Positions 18,363 through 26,609 are shown, counted from the stretch's first letter. The stretch is 64,000 bases of DNA from Betaproteobacteria bacterium (GCA_028292405.1 JAQGMJ010000043.1:1-64000); one strand, 5' to 3'. Translations and numbers: made by a program. Notes: a model not told the origin generated them from the letters alone.

Positions 18363-18833
18363 ATGGCCGCCCGCGAATACCGCGTCGGCCTGATCGCCGA
18401 CACCCACGGCCTGCTGCGGCCGCAGGCGCTCAAGGCGCTGGCCGGCAGCGACTACATCATCCACGCCGGCGACATCGGCGGCCCGGAGATCATCGAACAA
18501 CTCAAGCGCATCGCGCCGGTGACGGCGGTGCGCGGCAACAATGACCAGGTGCCCTGGGCCGCGCACTTGCGCGACACCGAGAAGCTGCGCGTTGGCGAGG
18601 CGGAGATCTACGTGGTCCACGACATCGCCGAACTCGATTTCGATGCCGTCGCCGCTTGCCAGGCGGTGATCGCCGGCCACTCGCACAAGCCGGGGCAGGG
18701 CGTGATCGACGATGTGCTGCATGTAAACCCGGGCAGCGCCGGGCCGCGGCGCTTTACCCTGCCGGTGTCGGTCGGGCGCCTGCGCGTGCGCGGCAAGCAG
18801 GTGGAAGCCGAACTGCTCACGCTGGAAGTCTGA
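18363..18833 (+). CDS. YfcE/MJ0936-family metallophosphoesterase
   Basis: 156 aa. Motifs GLIADTHGLLRP, IIHAGDIGGP, AVRGNNDQ, VVHDIAELD, IAGHSHKP and NPGSAGPRRF give the complete metal site of small phosphodiesterases. The expected first-strand His is present in the DTHG block. It starts 5 bp after the acrR stop, so it is probably read from the same mRNA. Physiological substrate unknown. Confidence 0.88.
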   Translation: MAAREYRVGLIADTHGLLRPQALKALAGSDYIIHAGDIGGPEIIEQLKRIAPVTAVRGNNDQVPWAAHLRDTEKLRVGEAEIYVVHDIAELDFDAVAACQAVIAGHSHKPGQGVIDDVLHVNPGSAGPRRFTLPVSVGRLRVRGKQVEAELLTLEV

Positions 18834-18856
18834 GGCTTCCGGCGAGCGCGGCGCTT

Positions 18857-19834
18857 TTATTCCTCCTTCATCCCGGTGCTTTTGACCACGCCGCCGAGGC
18901 GCTCGCGCTCTTCATCGACGAACTTGACGAAGCTGGCGCGGTTGCCGCCGATCGGGATGATGCCGACGTTTTTCAGTCGCGCGATGGTGGCCGGGTCCTT
19001 CATTGCCGTATCCACCGCCGCCGCTATCTTGTCCATGATCGCCGCCGGGGTGCCCGCCGGCGCATGGACCCCAGCCCAGTGGGCGATGCGGATTTCCGGA
19101 AAACCCTGTTCGGCTGCCGTCTTCAACTCCGGATAGGCCGAGATGCGCTCGGTCCAGGTGTCGGCCAAGCCGCGCAGCTTGCCGCTCTTCAGGTAAGGCA
19201 GCACCACGATGCTCGCTTCCGAAGTGGCTTCGACAAAGCTGCCGAGCACGGCCGTGACCGACTCCGCGCCGCTCTTGTAGGGCACCAGGTCGAGCTTGGC
19301 GCCGTATTTGGTGGTCAGCAGCCCCTCGACGAAATGCGGCGTGGTGCCGACGCCGGCAGTGGCGAAGTGCAGCCCGGAGCCCTTCTTGCTCGCAGCGATG
19401 AAGGCGGGCAGGTCCGCATAAGGCGAATTGCCCGGCACCACGATCACCGAAGGCGCCAGGCCGATCATCGCCACCGGCACCAGTTGGCTGTCCTTGTAGG
19501 GCATGGATTTCTTGAGCATGCTGTTCGACACCACGCCGGCGGCGCTGATCAGCAGGGTATAGCCGTCCGGCGCCGCATTGGCAACGATTTCCGAGCCCAG
19601 CACCGAACCCGCTCCCGGGCGATTGTCCACCACCACCGACTGGCCCAGTACCTTGGTCGCGCCTTCGGCGGCGGCGCGGCCCAGCAGGTCGTTGGCGCCG
19701 CCGGCCGAAAAGGGCACGACAAGGCGAATCGGCTTGGCCGGCCATTGCTGCGCATGGACTGCGCAGGTGGCAAATGCAAGGGTGAGCGCGGCGAGCAGGG
19801 GCGCGCGGCGCAGGAAGCTGCAAGGCTGATTCAT
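18857..19834 (-). CDS. Bug-family tripartite tricarboxylate transporter substrate-binding protein
   Basis: 325 aa. Signal peptide to about residue 28 (CAVHAQQ), then the Bug/TctC signature: WPAKPIRLVVPFSAGGANDLLGR, VDNRPGAGSVLGSE and ANAAPDGYTLL. These periplasmic receptors bind small carboxylates or similar molecules, and many exist as orphans in Burkholderiales. No TctA/TctB genes are adjacent. It is convergent with the phosphoesterase gene. Confidence 0.9.
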   Translation of the reverse strand: MNQPCSFLRRAPLLAALTLAFATCAVHAQQWPAKPIRLVVPFSAGGANDLLGRAAAEGATKVLGQSVVVDNRPGAGSVLGSEIVANAAPDGYTLLISAAGVVSNSMLKKSMPYKDSQLVPVAMIGLAPSVIVVPGNSPYADLPAFIAASKKGSGLHFATAGVGTTPHFVEGLLTTKYGAKLDLVPYKSGAESVTAVLGSFVEATSEASIVVLPYLKSGKLRGLADTWTERISAYPELKTAAEQGFPEIRIAHWAGVHAPAGTPAAIMDKIAAAVDTAMKDPATIARLKNVGIIPIGGNRASFVKFVDEERERLGGVVKSTGMKEE

Positions 19835-20008
19835 CGCTTGTCTCCGGAGGTCGTTATGGCTGCAACCCCGATTCTAAGCGACGCCGCCGCCCCCGGCGGG
19901 AAAGCGCGACACTCTAGCCTGAATGTCACCAATACGTTATAATTGCGGTTTGCCCGATCGCGCGTTGGCGAGCGAAAAAAGCAGCACTGCAGCACGAGTC
20001 TGCTAGAT

Positions 20009-20084
20009 GGGTCGTTAGCTCAGCTGGTAGAGCAGCGGACTCTTAATCCGTAGGTCGAGTGTTCGAGCCACTCACGGCCCACCA
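20009..20084 (+). tRNA. tRNA-Lys (anticodon CTT)
   Basis: 76-nt cloverleaf with encoded CCA. Acceptor GGGTCGT pairs with ACGGCCC, the D-arm is GCTC...GAGC, the anticodon loop is CTCTTAA (anticodon CTT at 20041-20043 region), and the T-arm has GTTCGAG. It reads AAG codons. Its 3' part is duplicated at 24967, so it served as integration site of a mobile element. Confidence 0.95.
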
Positions 20085-20088
20085 TCTA
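20039..20088 (+). repeat. Attachment site repeat, tRNA copy (attL-like)
   Basis: 50 bp covering the anticodon loop to 4 bp beyond CCA of tRNA-Lys is identical to 24967-25016. Similarity continues with few changes for about 18 further bases through the terminator stem. This is the usual geometry for tyrosine-recombinase integration in the 3' half of a tRNA gene. Confidence 0.9.
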
Positions 20089-20092
20089 ATTC

Positions 20093-20127
20093 AAGGGGTT
20101 AGCTTAACTGCTAACCCCTTTCGTTTT
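20093..20127 (+). terminator. Terminator downstream of tRNA-Lys
   Basis: Perfect 11-bp stem AAGGGGTTAGC / GCTAACCCCTT with a 6-nt loop, followed by TCGTTTT. It terminates the tRNA and overlaps the 3' end of the convergent integrase gene. A slightly diverged copy follows the second repeat at 25021. Confidence 0.75.
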
Positions 20128-20850
20128 CTGGCCGTAGGGAAAACGTAGAAGCGGTATTACGTTCTCCCCACTGTTCCGCTGAATCCTCGACGCTGCGACC
20201 TGCAGATTGTCCGTAGCAAATTTGGCGTAACGGTCCACCATCTCCCGGGATTTCCAGCCGCCCAAGTCCTTGAGCTCATCGCAACTCGTACCGGCCTGCC
20301 GATGCCATGACGCCCAGGTGTGGCGGAGCTCATGGAACCGAAAATCCTCAATGCCTGCCTTCTTCAGTGCGGTCAACCAGGCGGTATTCGACAACTGCCA
20401 CCCGATAGGCTCACCCCGGAAGGTAAAGCAGAATCGCGCATGCTTTTCGCGCTGTTCCTGCAATACGGCAAACGCATCGCCGTTCAACGGTACGCCGCGC
20501 GGCGTTCCATTCTTGGTTTGGTTTAGCCAGGCGGTCTCGCGATCCAAGTCCACCCGGTTCCACTCCAAGCCGGTGATCTCCTTTGCACGGCAGCCTGTTG
20601 AGAGTGCGAATCGGACGACTGCCGCGAGATGTTCAGGGCTGGCCAAAATCAGCCGCTCCGCTTCCTCTCGCGTTATCCAACGATCACGCTCAACTTCACC
20701 TTGCAACATGCGGACTTTCGGGAAGGAATCAATCCATTGCCCTTCGTCACGCGCCATGCGCAACAAGCTACGGATTAACGCCAAGTACCGATTGATGGTT
20801 GCAGGCTTATTGCCCTTGCCCATCTCGCCTTGTATCACGCTCCAAATCAC
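20104..20850 (-). CDS. Tyrosine recombinase (integrase), N-terminally shortened
   Basis: 248 aa from a GTG start. The catalytic domain is complete: STGCRAKEIT (Arg I), HELRHTWASW (HxxR), LGGWKSREM (Trp in place of the second His) and VDRYAKF (nucleophile Tyr). The upstream part of the same frame reads STEPTRLDQVTGDVIW, typical core-binding sequence, but a TAG codon just before it stops the frame. Homologues are normally 320-400 aa, so the arm-binding domain and part of the core-binding domain are missing. Its 3' end is 20 bp from the tRNA, the usual position of the integrase of a tRNA-integrated element. Confidence 0.8.
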   Translation of the reverse strand: MIWSVIQGEMGKGNKPATINRYLALIRSLLRMARDEGQWIDSFPKVRMLQGEVERDRWITREEAERLILASPEHLAAVVRFALSTGCRAKEITGLEWNRVDLDRETAWLNQTKNGTPRGVPLNGDAFAVLQEQREKHARFCFTFRGEPIGWQLSNTAWLTALKKAGIEDFRFHELRHTWASWHRQAGTSCDELKDLGGWKSREMVDRYAKFATDNLQVAASRIQRNSGENVIPLLRFPYGQKTKGVSS

Positions 20851-21013
20851 GTCGCCGGTAACTTGGTCGAGCCTTGTCGGTTCGGTACTTGGCTAACACC
20901 GCCTCCCATGCTGGACCGCACTGCGCAGAAATAATGATGAGTTCTCGCAGGCGCTCGGGGGTAAATTTCTCGGGGAGGTGCCGCGACCAGTCAATTTTTA
21001 TCATGCCCGGCAT
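20807..21013 (-). CDS. Small hypothetical protein upstream of the integrase
   Basis: 68 aa, with KIDWSRHLPEKFTPERLREL and QCGPAWEAVLAKYRTD. The sequence looks protein-like (amphipathic helices) and overlaps the integrase start by 44 bp in another frame; the last 20 residues are Arg-rich and read like out-of-frame integrase. It may be a separate small gene or the displaced N-terminal exon of a decayed integrase. No family recognised. Confidence 0.35.
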   Translation of the reverse strand: MPGMIKIDWSRHLPEKFTPERLRELIIISAQCGPAWEAVLAKYRTDKARPSYRRRDLERDTRRDGQGQ

Positions 21014-21054
21014 TATGCCGATAGAATATTAGTATGCAACTGCTCGGAGTCGGA

Positions 21055-21119
21055 CCAGTTACCCACAGGGCCGCTCGCTCATGCCGTGGAGGGGCAGCCG
21101 CGGCCCCGTGGATAACTGG
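21055..21119. repeat. Large inverted repeat upstream of integrase
   Basis: Left arm 21055-21074 and right arm 21100-21119 are complementary at 18 of 20 positions (CCAGTTACCCACAGGGCCGC against GCGGCCCCGTGGATAACTGG), with a 25-bp loop. Each arm contains a DnaA-box-like 9-mer (TTACCCACA, and TTATCCACG on the other strand). A direct repeat ACTGGCCGAA follows at 21115 and 21140. It could be a recombinase arm-site region or a replication or excision signal of the element. Confidence 0.6.
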
Positions 21120-21226
21120 CCGAAGAGGCCGATTTAGCCACTGGCCGAATAGACCCGGATAGCATTAGACTAGACGAATGCGGAAGCGTCCAGGCTAAAA
21201 ATGATCATCATAAACCAGCGATATGA

Positions 21227-22258
21227 CTATGCCGCCGGGGGCTTTTCGGCGGTCTTTCTAAGTTCGACTACGGTGTCCGCAAGTCTGTCGGCTTCGCGGA
21301 GCATGGCTCCATTTTCGTGTGAACTGAGGTCGTGCTCTACCTGTGCAGCCCGCCTTAAGAGCGCCTCCCTTTCTTGCAGGGCGCGGATGCTGGCCCAAAG
21401 CGTCTTTTCGGCCATTTCTTCCTGCGTCGATGCCAGGCTGCGAAGACTGTAACCGTGACCAGTATGGCAGCGGAAGCGAAGAGGAGTTTTGTCCTTCAAC
21501 TCAAAAAGCGTGCCTCCACAATCGAGGCATGTGAAGGGCGAAGGCGTTGCAATTTCGCTTAGAGTTTTCATCTGCGGATCACCAAAGCTAGACATCTGCT
21601 CTAGCGTAAGCCACTCCGGGGCCTCCGCCTTTGCACCGGCTATGGTGCGAGCGGCAAGCGAACACATGAGGGCTGGGATATTCTCAAGCGTTGTCACGTG
21701 GTCGGCATCGACTACGCGTAGCGCGCTCATCGGCATGCTGGGCGCGACCGCGTCCGTCGGCTCCTGCACAATGGTCAAACCACCGCAATTTTTGATCGCG
21801 CGCAACCCTGAAGCGCCATCGTCCAGCATTCCAGTCAGAATTATCCCGACTGCTCTCGGCCCCAACGAAATCGCGGCAGACCGGAAAAGCGGGTCAATGG
21901 CCGGGCGTGTATGGTGCTCCTTGGGGCCACGCGTCAACCGTATGACGTCACCATCCATCATCATGTGTTGGTCGGAAGGCGCAATGTAGATGGTTCCCGG
22001 TAATGGACACTCACCGTCCTTTGCTTCTACCGCATTGTTTGGCCCGCGCCTTCGAATCAATTCCGGAAGGTGACTGCGATGTGCGCCGATGTGCTGGACG
22101 ACCAAGATCGGCGCTGGAAAATCCTTGGGAAGCCTCGATGACAGAAAAAATAAAGCCTCCACACCTCCAGTGGACGCGCCAATAACAAAAAGGTCGGTGG
22201 TTGGAGTTTTCCATGATAGCCATAGAGGTTGTGGGTGCAGCACACACAAGATCAGCAA
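21227..22258 (-). CDS. Orphan CheB-type methylesterase with C-terminal zinc-ribbon-like domain
   Basis: Up to 343 aa. The CheB catalytic domain (about residues 20-205) has Ser in VIGASTGGVEAL, His in VVQHIGAHRSHL and Asp in LTGMLDDGASG. No receiver domain precedes it. A C-terminal region has CLDCGGTLFEL and RFRCHTGHGYS, which looks like a metal-binding Cys/His site, then a coiled-coil tail. The start is unclear: the frame opens only at TTG 22258 or GTG 22243. An ATG at 22213 (MENS) is one base out of frame, so a +1 indel is possible. No chemoreceptor genes are near; it may act on another methylated target. Neighbouring kinase and receiver suggest a common pathway. Confidence 0.8.
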   Translation of the reverse strand: MLILCVLHPQPLWLSWKTPTTDLFVIGASTGGVEALFFLSSRLPKDFPAPILVVQHIGAHRSHLPELIRRRGPNNAVEAKDGECPLPGTIYIAPSDQHMMMDGDVIRLTRGPKEHHTRPAIDPLFRSAAISLGPRAVGIILTGMLDDGASGLRAIKNCGGLTIVQEPTDAVAPSMPMSALRVVDADHVTTLENIPALMCSLAARTIAGAKAEAPEWLTLEQMSSFGDPQMKTLSEIATPSPFTCLDCGGTLFELKDKTPLRFRCHTGHGYSLRSLASTQEEMAEKTLWASIRALQEREALLRRAAQVEHDLSSHENGAMLREADRLADTVVELRKTAEKPPAA

Positions 22259-23026
22259 GAATTAAGCCCTGGTACTTCAGCAGGAAAGTTCTCAGGAAGG
22301 ACGCTACTAACCGGAAGTTACGCACATTTTTTCAAAAAGCCGCAAAAGGTACTAGCATCAGACTCACGCTTGGGTCGCTTACCGGCCGCTTTTCCGGCGT
22401 CACGGGAAGCGATAAGGCATCCCGCCCCCTACGTTGGGACACTTTATTCTTTTGATGAGAAGAACATTTTGACAGACGCAATAAATGAACATTCTCTCAG
22501 CTGAGTGTTCGGCGGGGTACCCAGCACCGGATTTGCTGACCTTTTACAGGCGGCAATTCCTCGCATTGGTCGGCGGACGGCAACCCGCATTGCCTTCGTA
22601 CGGACACGCGAAGGGCGCTAGGCGAATCTGGCCCAGTTGAAGTAGGCCGGAACTCCTTCCAACGATGGCCGGTTCAATCAGGCGGTCTTGTTATTGGTTA
22701 TCCTTGGTATAGCGCCCAGGACTACGACGCAATCTGCGCACATTTATGGTCGATGGGGATACCGTGCCGGCCGCCTTCGCAGACTGGGGAGCGAGTGTTA
22801 AGAAATGTGGTGCGAGAACCATTCGATGACCCCGGACGCGAATGCGCGATATGCTACGCGGCATCAATCCAGTCGGACAAGGCCGGAAGCTGCGAGGGAG
22901 GGATAGTCGGCGCTCTCGCTTCGCTATACTGCCGGCTCGGGCATGTCCGAGCGCAGGCCTATGTGACTCAGCAAATCTACATTGCTTCAACGTCCACTAG
23001 GCATCGCGTACCCCGCTCGACCGGGC
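22259..23026. other. 768-bp region with decayed coding debris
   Basis: No intact ORF with convincing composition. On the plus strand around 22742-22910 there is a stretch with protein-like reading (VDGDTVPAAFADWGAS and RMRDMLRGINPVGQG) interrupted by a TGA, suggesting a degraded gene I cannot name. The rest shows nothing clear. Confidence 0.35.
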
Positions 23027-24157
23027 CTATATTCGGTTTCGCAAATCAACTGTACGCGGAAGTTTCGGTAGGGTAATTTTAAACTCAAGCCGGTTTTCTG
23101 TCGCCGAAGCCGTTACCTCGCCTTGGTGGGCTTTTGCGATCTCGCGCACAACAAATAATCCCAGGCCCAGATTTTTAGGGGTAGCGTCGTTCCGCCCAGC
23201 ATGCCGCCGCAGGGGCTCGAACATACTGTTCAGCACCTCAGGGGAAATCGGTTCGGCGATATTTTCCGTTGATATCTCGACGGCTGTGTCCGTGCCCGTC
23301 ACGGCCACCCTGACTACGCTTCCATCGGAACTGTGTTGGGCCGCATTGGAAATCAGATTGCCCAGCGCTTCGCGAACCCGCGAGCTATCGAAGAGACCGC
23401 GCGTGTCGCCCGTGAGACTGAAGACGATTTCCGTGCCTGGAAAGGCGCTGCGTAGCATTTTCACTTCCTCTTCGCAGGACGTTCCCAGATTTACATTCCG
23501 CCGATCAAGTGGAATGGCGACACCGAGTTCGGACTTGCTGTACTCCAGTAATGAATCAAGTAAGGTCGTGATGCGACGCCCGAAATGGAGGACAGCGTCG
23601 ATATGGTTCAAAGCGGCTCCGCTGGCCTTCCCTGCCGCCAATTGAGCGGTAAGGAGCATCGCATTCAAAGGATTGCGCAAATCATGGCCGAGTACCGCGA
23701 GGAAAATGTTTTTCCATCTTATTGTCTCTGCGTGATGGAACGTGACGGACTCTGCAACAGCTTGGTCGATGGCTTCGTTGAAACGCAAAGTGTCTGCAAT
23801 GACAGTTGGATCGGGTTCGTGGGTTTCGGTCCACATCCGTAGGACGCAGGATCGAAGTACACGGTATTCGGCGAACACCTGCTCAATATCCAGGCCGCTT
23901 CGCGCACGCAATTGACCATGGGTTTGTGCAGCCGTCTCTGCCGACCCTAACGGTGCATTTCCTCGGGACTTTTCGATGGACTGAGCACGACTCTGGGGCT
24001 GGTGGAGATCGCGAACGATGGCGTCCAGAACCAGAGGGAGATGATCCCGTAAAGTCTCGGGCGGGGCGCTTTTCAATGCCGGAATTCGCGCAGCGTAAGT
24101 CATTGACTCGGCAATGATCTCTTCGCGTTCGTGATCGATGAATTCCGCAAGTCGCAT
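23027..24157 (-). CDS. Sensor histidine kinase with RsbRD-like N-terminal domain
   Basis: 376 aa, no membrane segment. Residues 1-145 resemble the RsbRD N-terminal/globin-like sensor (MRLAEFIDHEREEIIAESMT, LDIEQVFAEYRVLRSCVLRM). The H-box is FLAVLGHDLRNPLNAMLL, followed by N-box ALGNLISNAAQHSS and G-boxes up to NLGLGLFVVREIAKAH. The F-box/G1 region is short (TENIAEPISPE instead of a DxGxG), so the ATP lid is atypical. Divergent from a stand-alone receiver gene 244 bp away, which is its likely partner. Confidence 0.85.
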   Translation of the reverse strand: MRLAEFIDHEREEIIAESMTYAARIPALKSAPPETLRDHLPLVLDAIVRDLHQPQSRAQSIEKSRGNAPLGSAETAAQTHGQLRARSGLDIEQVFAEYRVLRSCVLRMWTETHEPDPTVIADTLRFNEAIDQAVAESVTFHHAETIRWKNIFLAVLGHDLRNPLNAMLLTAQLAAGKASGAALNHIDAVLHFGRRITTLLDSLLEYSKSELGVAIPLDRRNVNLGTSCEEEVKMLRSAFPGTEIVFSLTGDTRGLFDSSRVREALGNLISNAAQHSSDGSVVRVAVTGTDTAVEISTENIAEPISPEVLNSMFEPLRRHAGRNDATPKNLGLGLFVVREIAKAHQGEVTASATENRLEFKITLPKLPRTVDLRNRI

Positions 24158-24401
24158 GGGTTACTCGCCAGTTCGGGCTGTTACATGAATATTAGCCGGG
24201 GCTACAGCATTATAAAGTCCGTACTCCTCCTACACCGAAAACATAAAGCAGCGGGATGGGCTCAATGCCGTACCCAGTTTGTGCTCTCAATTTTCTAAAG
24301 ACCGTCTTAGCCGTTCCTTGTCTCAGCGAACGCGGGAGCGGGTCTGCAAATTGCTCAAAAATCAGGCATCTATACCCCCGTATACCATTACAGGTAGTTA
24401 A

Positions 24402-24806
24402 ATGCTCTACAGAATTATCGTTGTTGATGACAATGAAGACGCCGCGGACACGCTCCACGCCATTTTTGCGCTACTGGGTCACGCCGTTCGCGTTTTTTAT
24501 TCCCCGGAGGTGGCCCTTGCGGAGTGCGAACTGTTCCACCCGCATGTCGTTGTTTCCGACCTGGGCATGCCGGAAATGACAGGCTACGAGCTGGCTGCTG
24601 CGATTAGGAAGACAAAAGGGGGGAGCGACATTGTCCTCATCGCCCTTTCAGGATGGGGTGACGAAAACGCAAGGAGCCTATCAAAGGCCGCTGGCTTCGA
24701 TAGTCACCTCGTGAAGCCCACACTTCCTGAGCGCGTCCTCGAAATTGTAGACCTTCATAGAAGAAACGCTGATAGGTCTACCGCCGTGGACGATTGCGAC
24801 CAGTAG
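24402..24806 (+). CDS. Stand-alone receiver (single-domain response regulator)
   Basis: 134 aa. Acidic pocket IIVVDDNEDAADT, phospho-Asp in VVVSDLGMPEMTGYE, Ser/Thr in IALSGWGD and Lys in DSHLVKP. There is no output domain, so it must act by protein contact, as CheY- or SpoIIAA-like regulators do. Encoded within the tRNA-Lys element beside the kinase and CheB homologue. Confidence 0.88.
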   Translation: MLYRIIVVDDNEDAADTLHAIFALLGHAVRVFYSPEVALAECELFHPHVVVSDLGMPEMTGYELAAAIRKTKGGSDIVLIALSGWGDENARSLSKAAGFDSHLVKPTLPERVLEIVDLHRRNADRSTAVDDCDQ

Positions 24807-24966
24807 TTAGTTGCTGCGTTGCCCGCAGCTCCACGCCCTTTACCACCGCGCTTACTTAGACGGGCCAGCCGAGGCTTTAACGGGGGCCGTGGGGAATTCT
24901 CCCTGGCTTGGCGGGTACAGGCGGGCGAGGGCGGGCCAATACGAGTTAACTCATTGATTTATGGAA

Positions 24967-25016
24967 ACTCTTAATCCGTAGGTCGAGTGTTCGAGCCACT
25001 CACGGCCCACCATCTA
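24967..25016 (+). repeat. Attachment site repeat, distal copy (attR-like) / tRNA-Lys fragment
   Basis: Identical over 50 bp to the tRNA-Lys 3' part at 20039-20088, including CCA. No acceptor 5' strand or D-arm precedes it, so it is not a functional tRNA. The distance between repeat starts is 4928 bp, giving the size of the integrated element. Confidence 0.9.
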
Positions 25017-25020
25017 TTTC

Positions 25021-25054
25021 AAAGGGTTAGCTTAGGCTAGCCCTTTGCCTTTTC
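25021..25054 (+). terminator. Second copy of the tRNA terminator hairpin
   Basis: Stem AAAGGGTTAGC / GCTAGCCCTTT (one G-U pair, 4-nt loop) followed by GCCTTTT. It is a diverged duplicate of the hairpin after the tRNA gene, extending the duplicated region beyond the exact 50 bp. Confidence 0.6.
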
Positions 25055-25174
25055 AGGCGCCAGACGGTTGTAGCCAAGTTATACCGGCGAACAGAGAGGG
25101 CACAGCAGATGTCACTCTATCCCCTCGCCGGAGCTCTGGCAAAGTAGGTGTTTGGGCTTGCCCCAATGCCAACC

Positions 25175-25702
25175 TCAATGCGGAAGTCCGCTCGATTTCC
25201 GGTTAGGTAAACCACTTTCACCCCTAGCGTTTTCAGGGAAGGCCGCCCGGATTTCTTCGACGGCCGGGGTCGTATATACCTTCCACCGAATGACTCGGAG
25301 TTCGGCTGCGGCCATGCTTTTTCCTTCTTGGCGTCCGCAGCAACCCGCTCCGCCCTTTGGTGAGTTGGGTCATCTAGCTCAATGACGGCGACGACACTCG
25401 CATCCCTATTGCAAACCACAAAGTCAGCGCTCATGCGATTGATGCGGTTGAACCAGGCCTGATAGTTGTAGCCTCTCTTGACTCCGAGCAATCGCGACAA
25501 TTGCATTTGGGCAAAGACAATGTGATTCGGCAAAGGCCTGGACTAGGCGGAGATAAAGCACCTGCTCTGGCGGCGACATAAGCTTCTTGGCGTAAAAGGG
25601 CCAAATTTCGCGTCTCGCTCTGGCCGTCTCTTTGTATTTGAGAACAACTAGGACGAAAACCACCAGAGCGATTAAAGCCAGGAGCGGCGCCATTGACTTC
25701 AT
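25175..25702 (-). pseudogene. DUF2726 membrane-anchored protein, two frameshifts
   Basis: The start MKSMAPLLALIALVVFVLVV is a membrane anchor, followed by PFYAKKLMSPPEQVLYLRLVQAF. Then the frame moves: PNHIVFAQMQLSRLLGVKRG to VIELDDPTHQRAERVAADAKKEKA is read in another frame, and AAELRVIRWKVYTTPAVEEI in the first frame again. Together these make one complete DUF2726 protein of about 175 aa. An extra base near 25536 and a missing base near 25318 are implied. DUF2726 resembles restriction-endonuclease-like or topoisomerase-associated folds; role unknown. Confidence 0.75.
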
Positions 25703-25903
25703 TGTTTTTATTTGTGGCTAAGTTGGAGTTGAAACACTCACCGCTGCGAACACAGTTGAATTCGCATGACCAGCCAGACCGTTAACCGCGGAATCAAAGA
25801 AGCCCAGCGGCTCCTTTTTTTATTGCCAACAGGTGGGACCTTGATTTTGGCTGGGCTAGCCCACGGCTTGAAAATATATTTTCGCTAAAAGGCCTATTTG
25901 CGG

Positions 25904-25975
25904 CAATTTCCAATTTCCGGGAGCTAACCTAAATATAGGACAGCACTTTCGAGGGTCGTTACCGGAAATTGGAAA
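25904..25975. promoter_or_regulatory. Inverted-repeat operator region upstream of a Cro-like gene
   Basis: TTTCCAATTTCCGG (25907-25920) and CCGGAAATTGGAAA (25962-25975) are a perfect 14-bp inverted repeat 41 bp apart. The left arm contains two tandem CAATTTC units (25904 and 25911). This arrangement just before a small helix-turn-helix gene looks like a phage-type operator. Confidence 0.6.
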
Positions 25976-25979
25976 AACA

Positions 25980-26185
25980 ATGCAAACAAAACAGAAAAAT
26001 ATTATTCAAAAAGCTGTCCACGTTCTTGGTGGTCCGAATGAAACGGCTCGTCTGCTGCGGGTCAACCCACACGAACAATCAGAAAGTGGGTAGAGATTGG
26101 ACGGATCCCGAAGCTACAAAAGGCACGCGAAGTTGCCCATCTAATTTGGATGTCGGCTTACCAAGGCCAACCTTCACAGAGGTAA
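25980..26185 (+). pseudogene. YdaS/Cro-like small DNA-binding protein, frameshifted
   Basis: ATG 25980 starts MQTKQKNIIQKAVHVLGGPN, then ETARLLRVNP. The continuation is one base off: TIRKWVEIGRIPKLQKAREV and IWMSAYQGQPSQR to a TAA at 26185. Joined, they give a 67-aa Cro/YdaS-type helix-turn-helix protein. A C appears to be missing from a C-run near 26069. Such proteins are antitoxin-like or phage repressors. In the present sequence only a 37-aa N-terminal peptide would be made. Confidence 0.65.
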
Positions 26186-26426
26186 CTTTGAAATCGCGCT
26201 TGCGCCTGTATTCCTGTAAAGCCATTGGGAATCCTTCACTCTCACGAGCGCTCATCATTCGGATTTTGTTCCCCTGGCTCTGCCGGTGGGCGCCGCCCTG
26301 CTTCCGCAGGAGGTGGCGAATTCTTTTTGCCGGAATATTCCGACAGCAAGATAAGCGCAGGCTGGCAGCTTCACATATCGGAACCGGCGACGATGCAGTC
26401 TTCTAGACCCTCCAGGAGACACTGCA

Positions 26427-26609
26427 ATGTCCGATAACTTGCAAGACCGCGGCCCCGCCGACCGCGCCCGGATCAACGTCAACGAAGACTACGAACTGCG
26501 CTACTGGACCAAGAAATTCGGCGTCAGCTTCGACGTGCTCAAAAAGGCCGTAAAAGATGTTGGTCCGAGCGCCAAGGCGGTGGAGGAGAAACTTGGCAAG
26601 TCGAAGTGA
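26427..26609 (+). CDS. DUF3606 small protein
   Basis: 60 aa. The start MSDNLQDRGPADRARINVNE and the segment YWTKKFGVSFDVLKKAVKDVG with SAKAVEEKLG match DUF3606. CAGGAGACA lies before the ATG. Members are common in stress and plasmid-borne islands of proteobacteria; the function is unknown. A second, longer relative is at 62269. Confidence 0.85.
   Translation: MSDNLQDRGPADRARINVNEDYELRYWTKKFGVSFDVLKKAVKDVGPSAKAVEEKLGKSK

Noticed and set aside
24967..25016. Second tRNA-Lys gene
   Set aside because: Only the anticodon loop to CCA is present; acceptor 5' strand and D-arm are missing, so it is an attachment-site copy.
25969..26406. 145-aa plus-strand ORF
   Set aside because: Composition is atypical (many Arg, Cys, Trp), and the region is better explained as a frameshifted YdaS-like gene in other frames.
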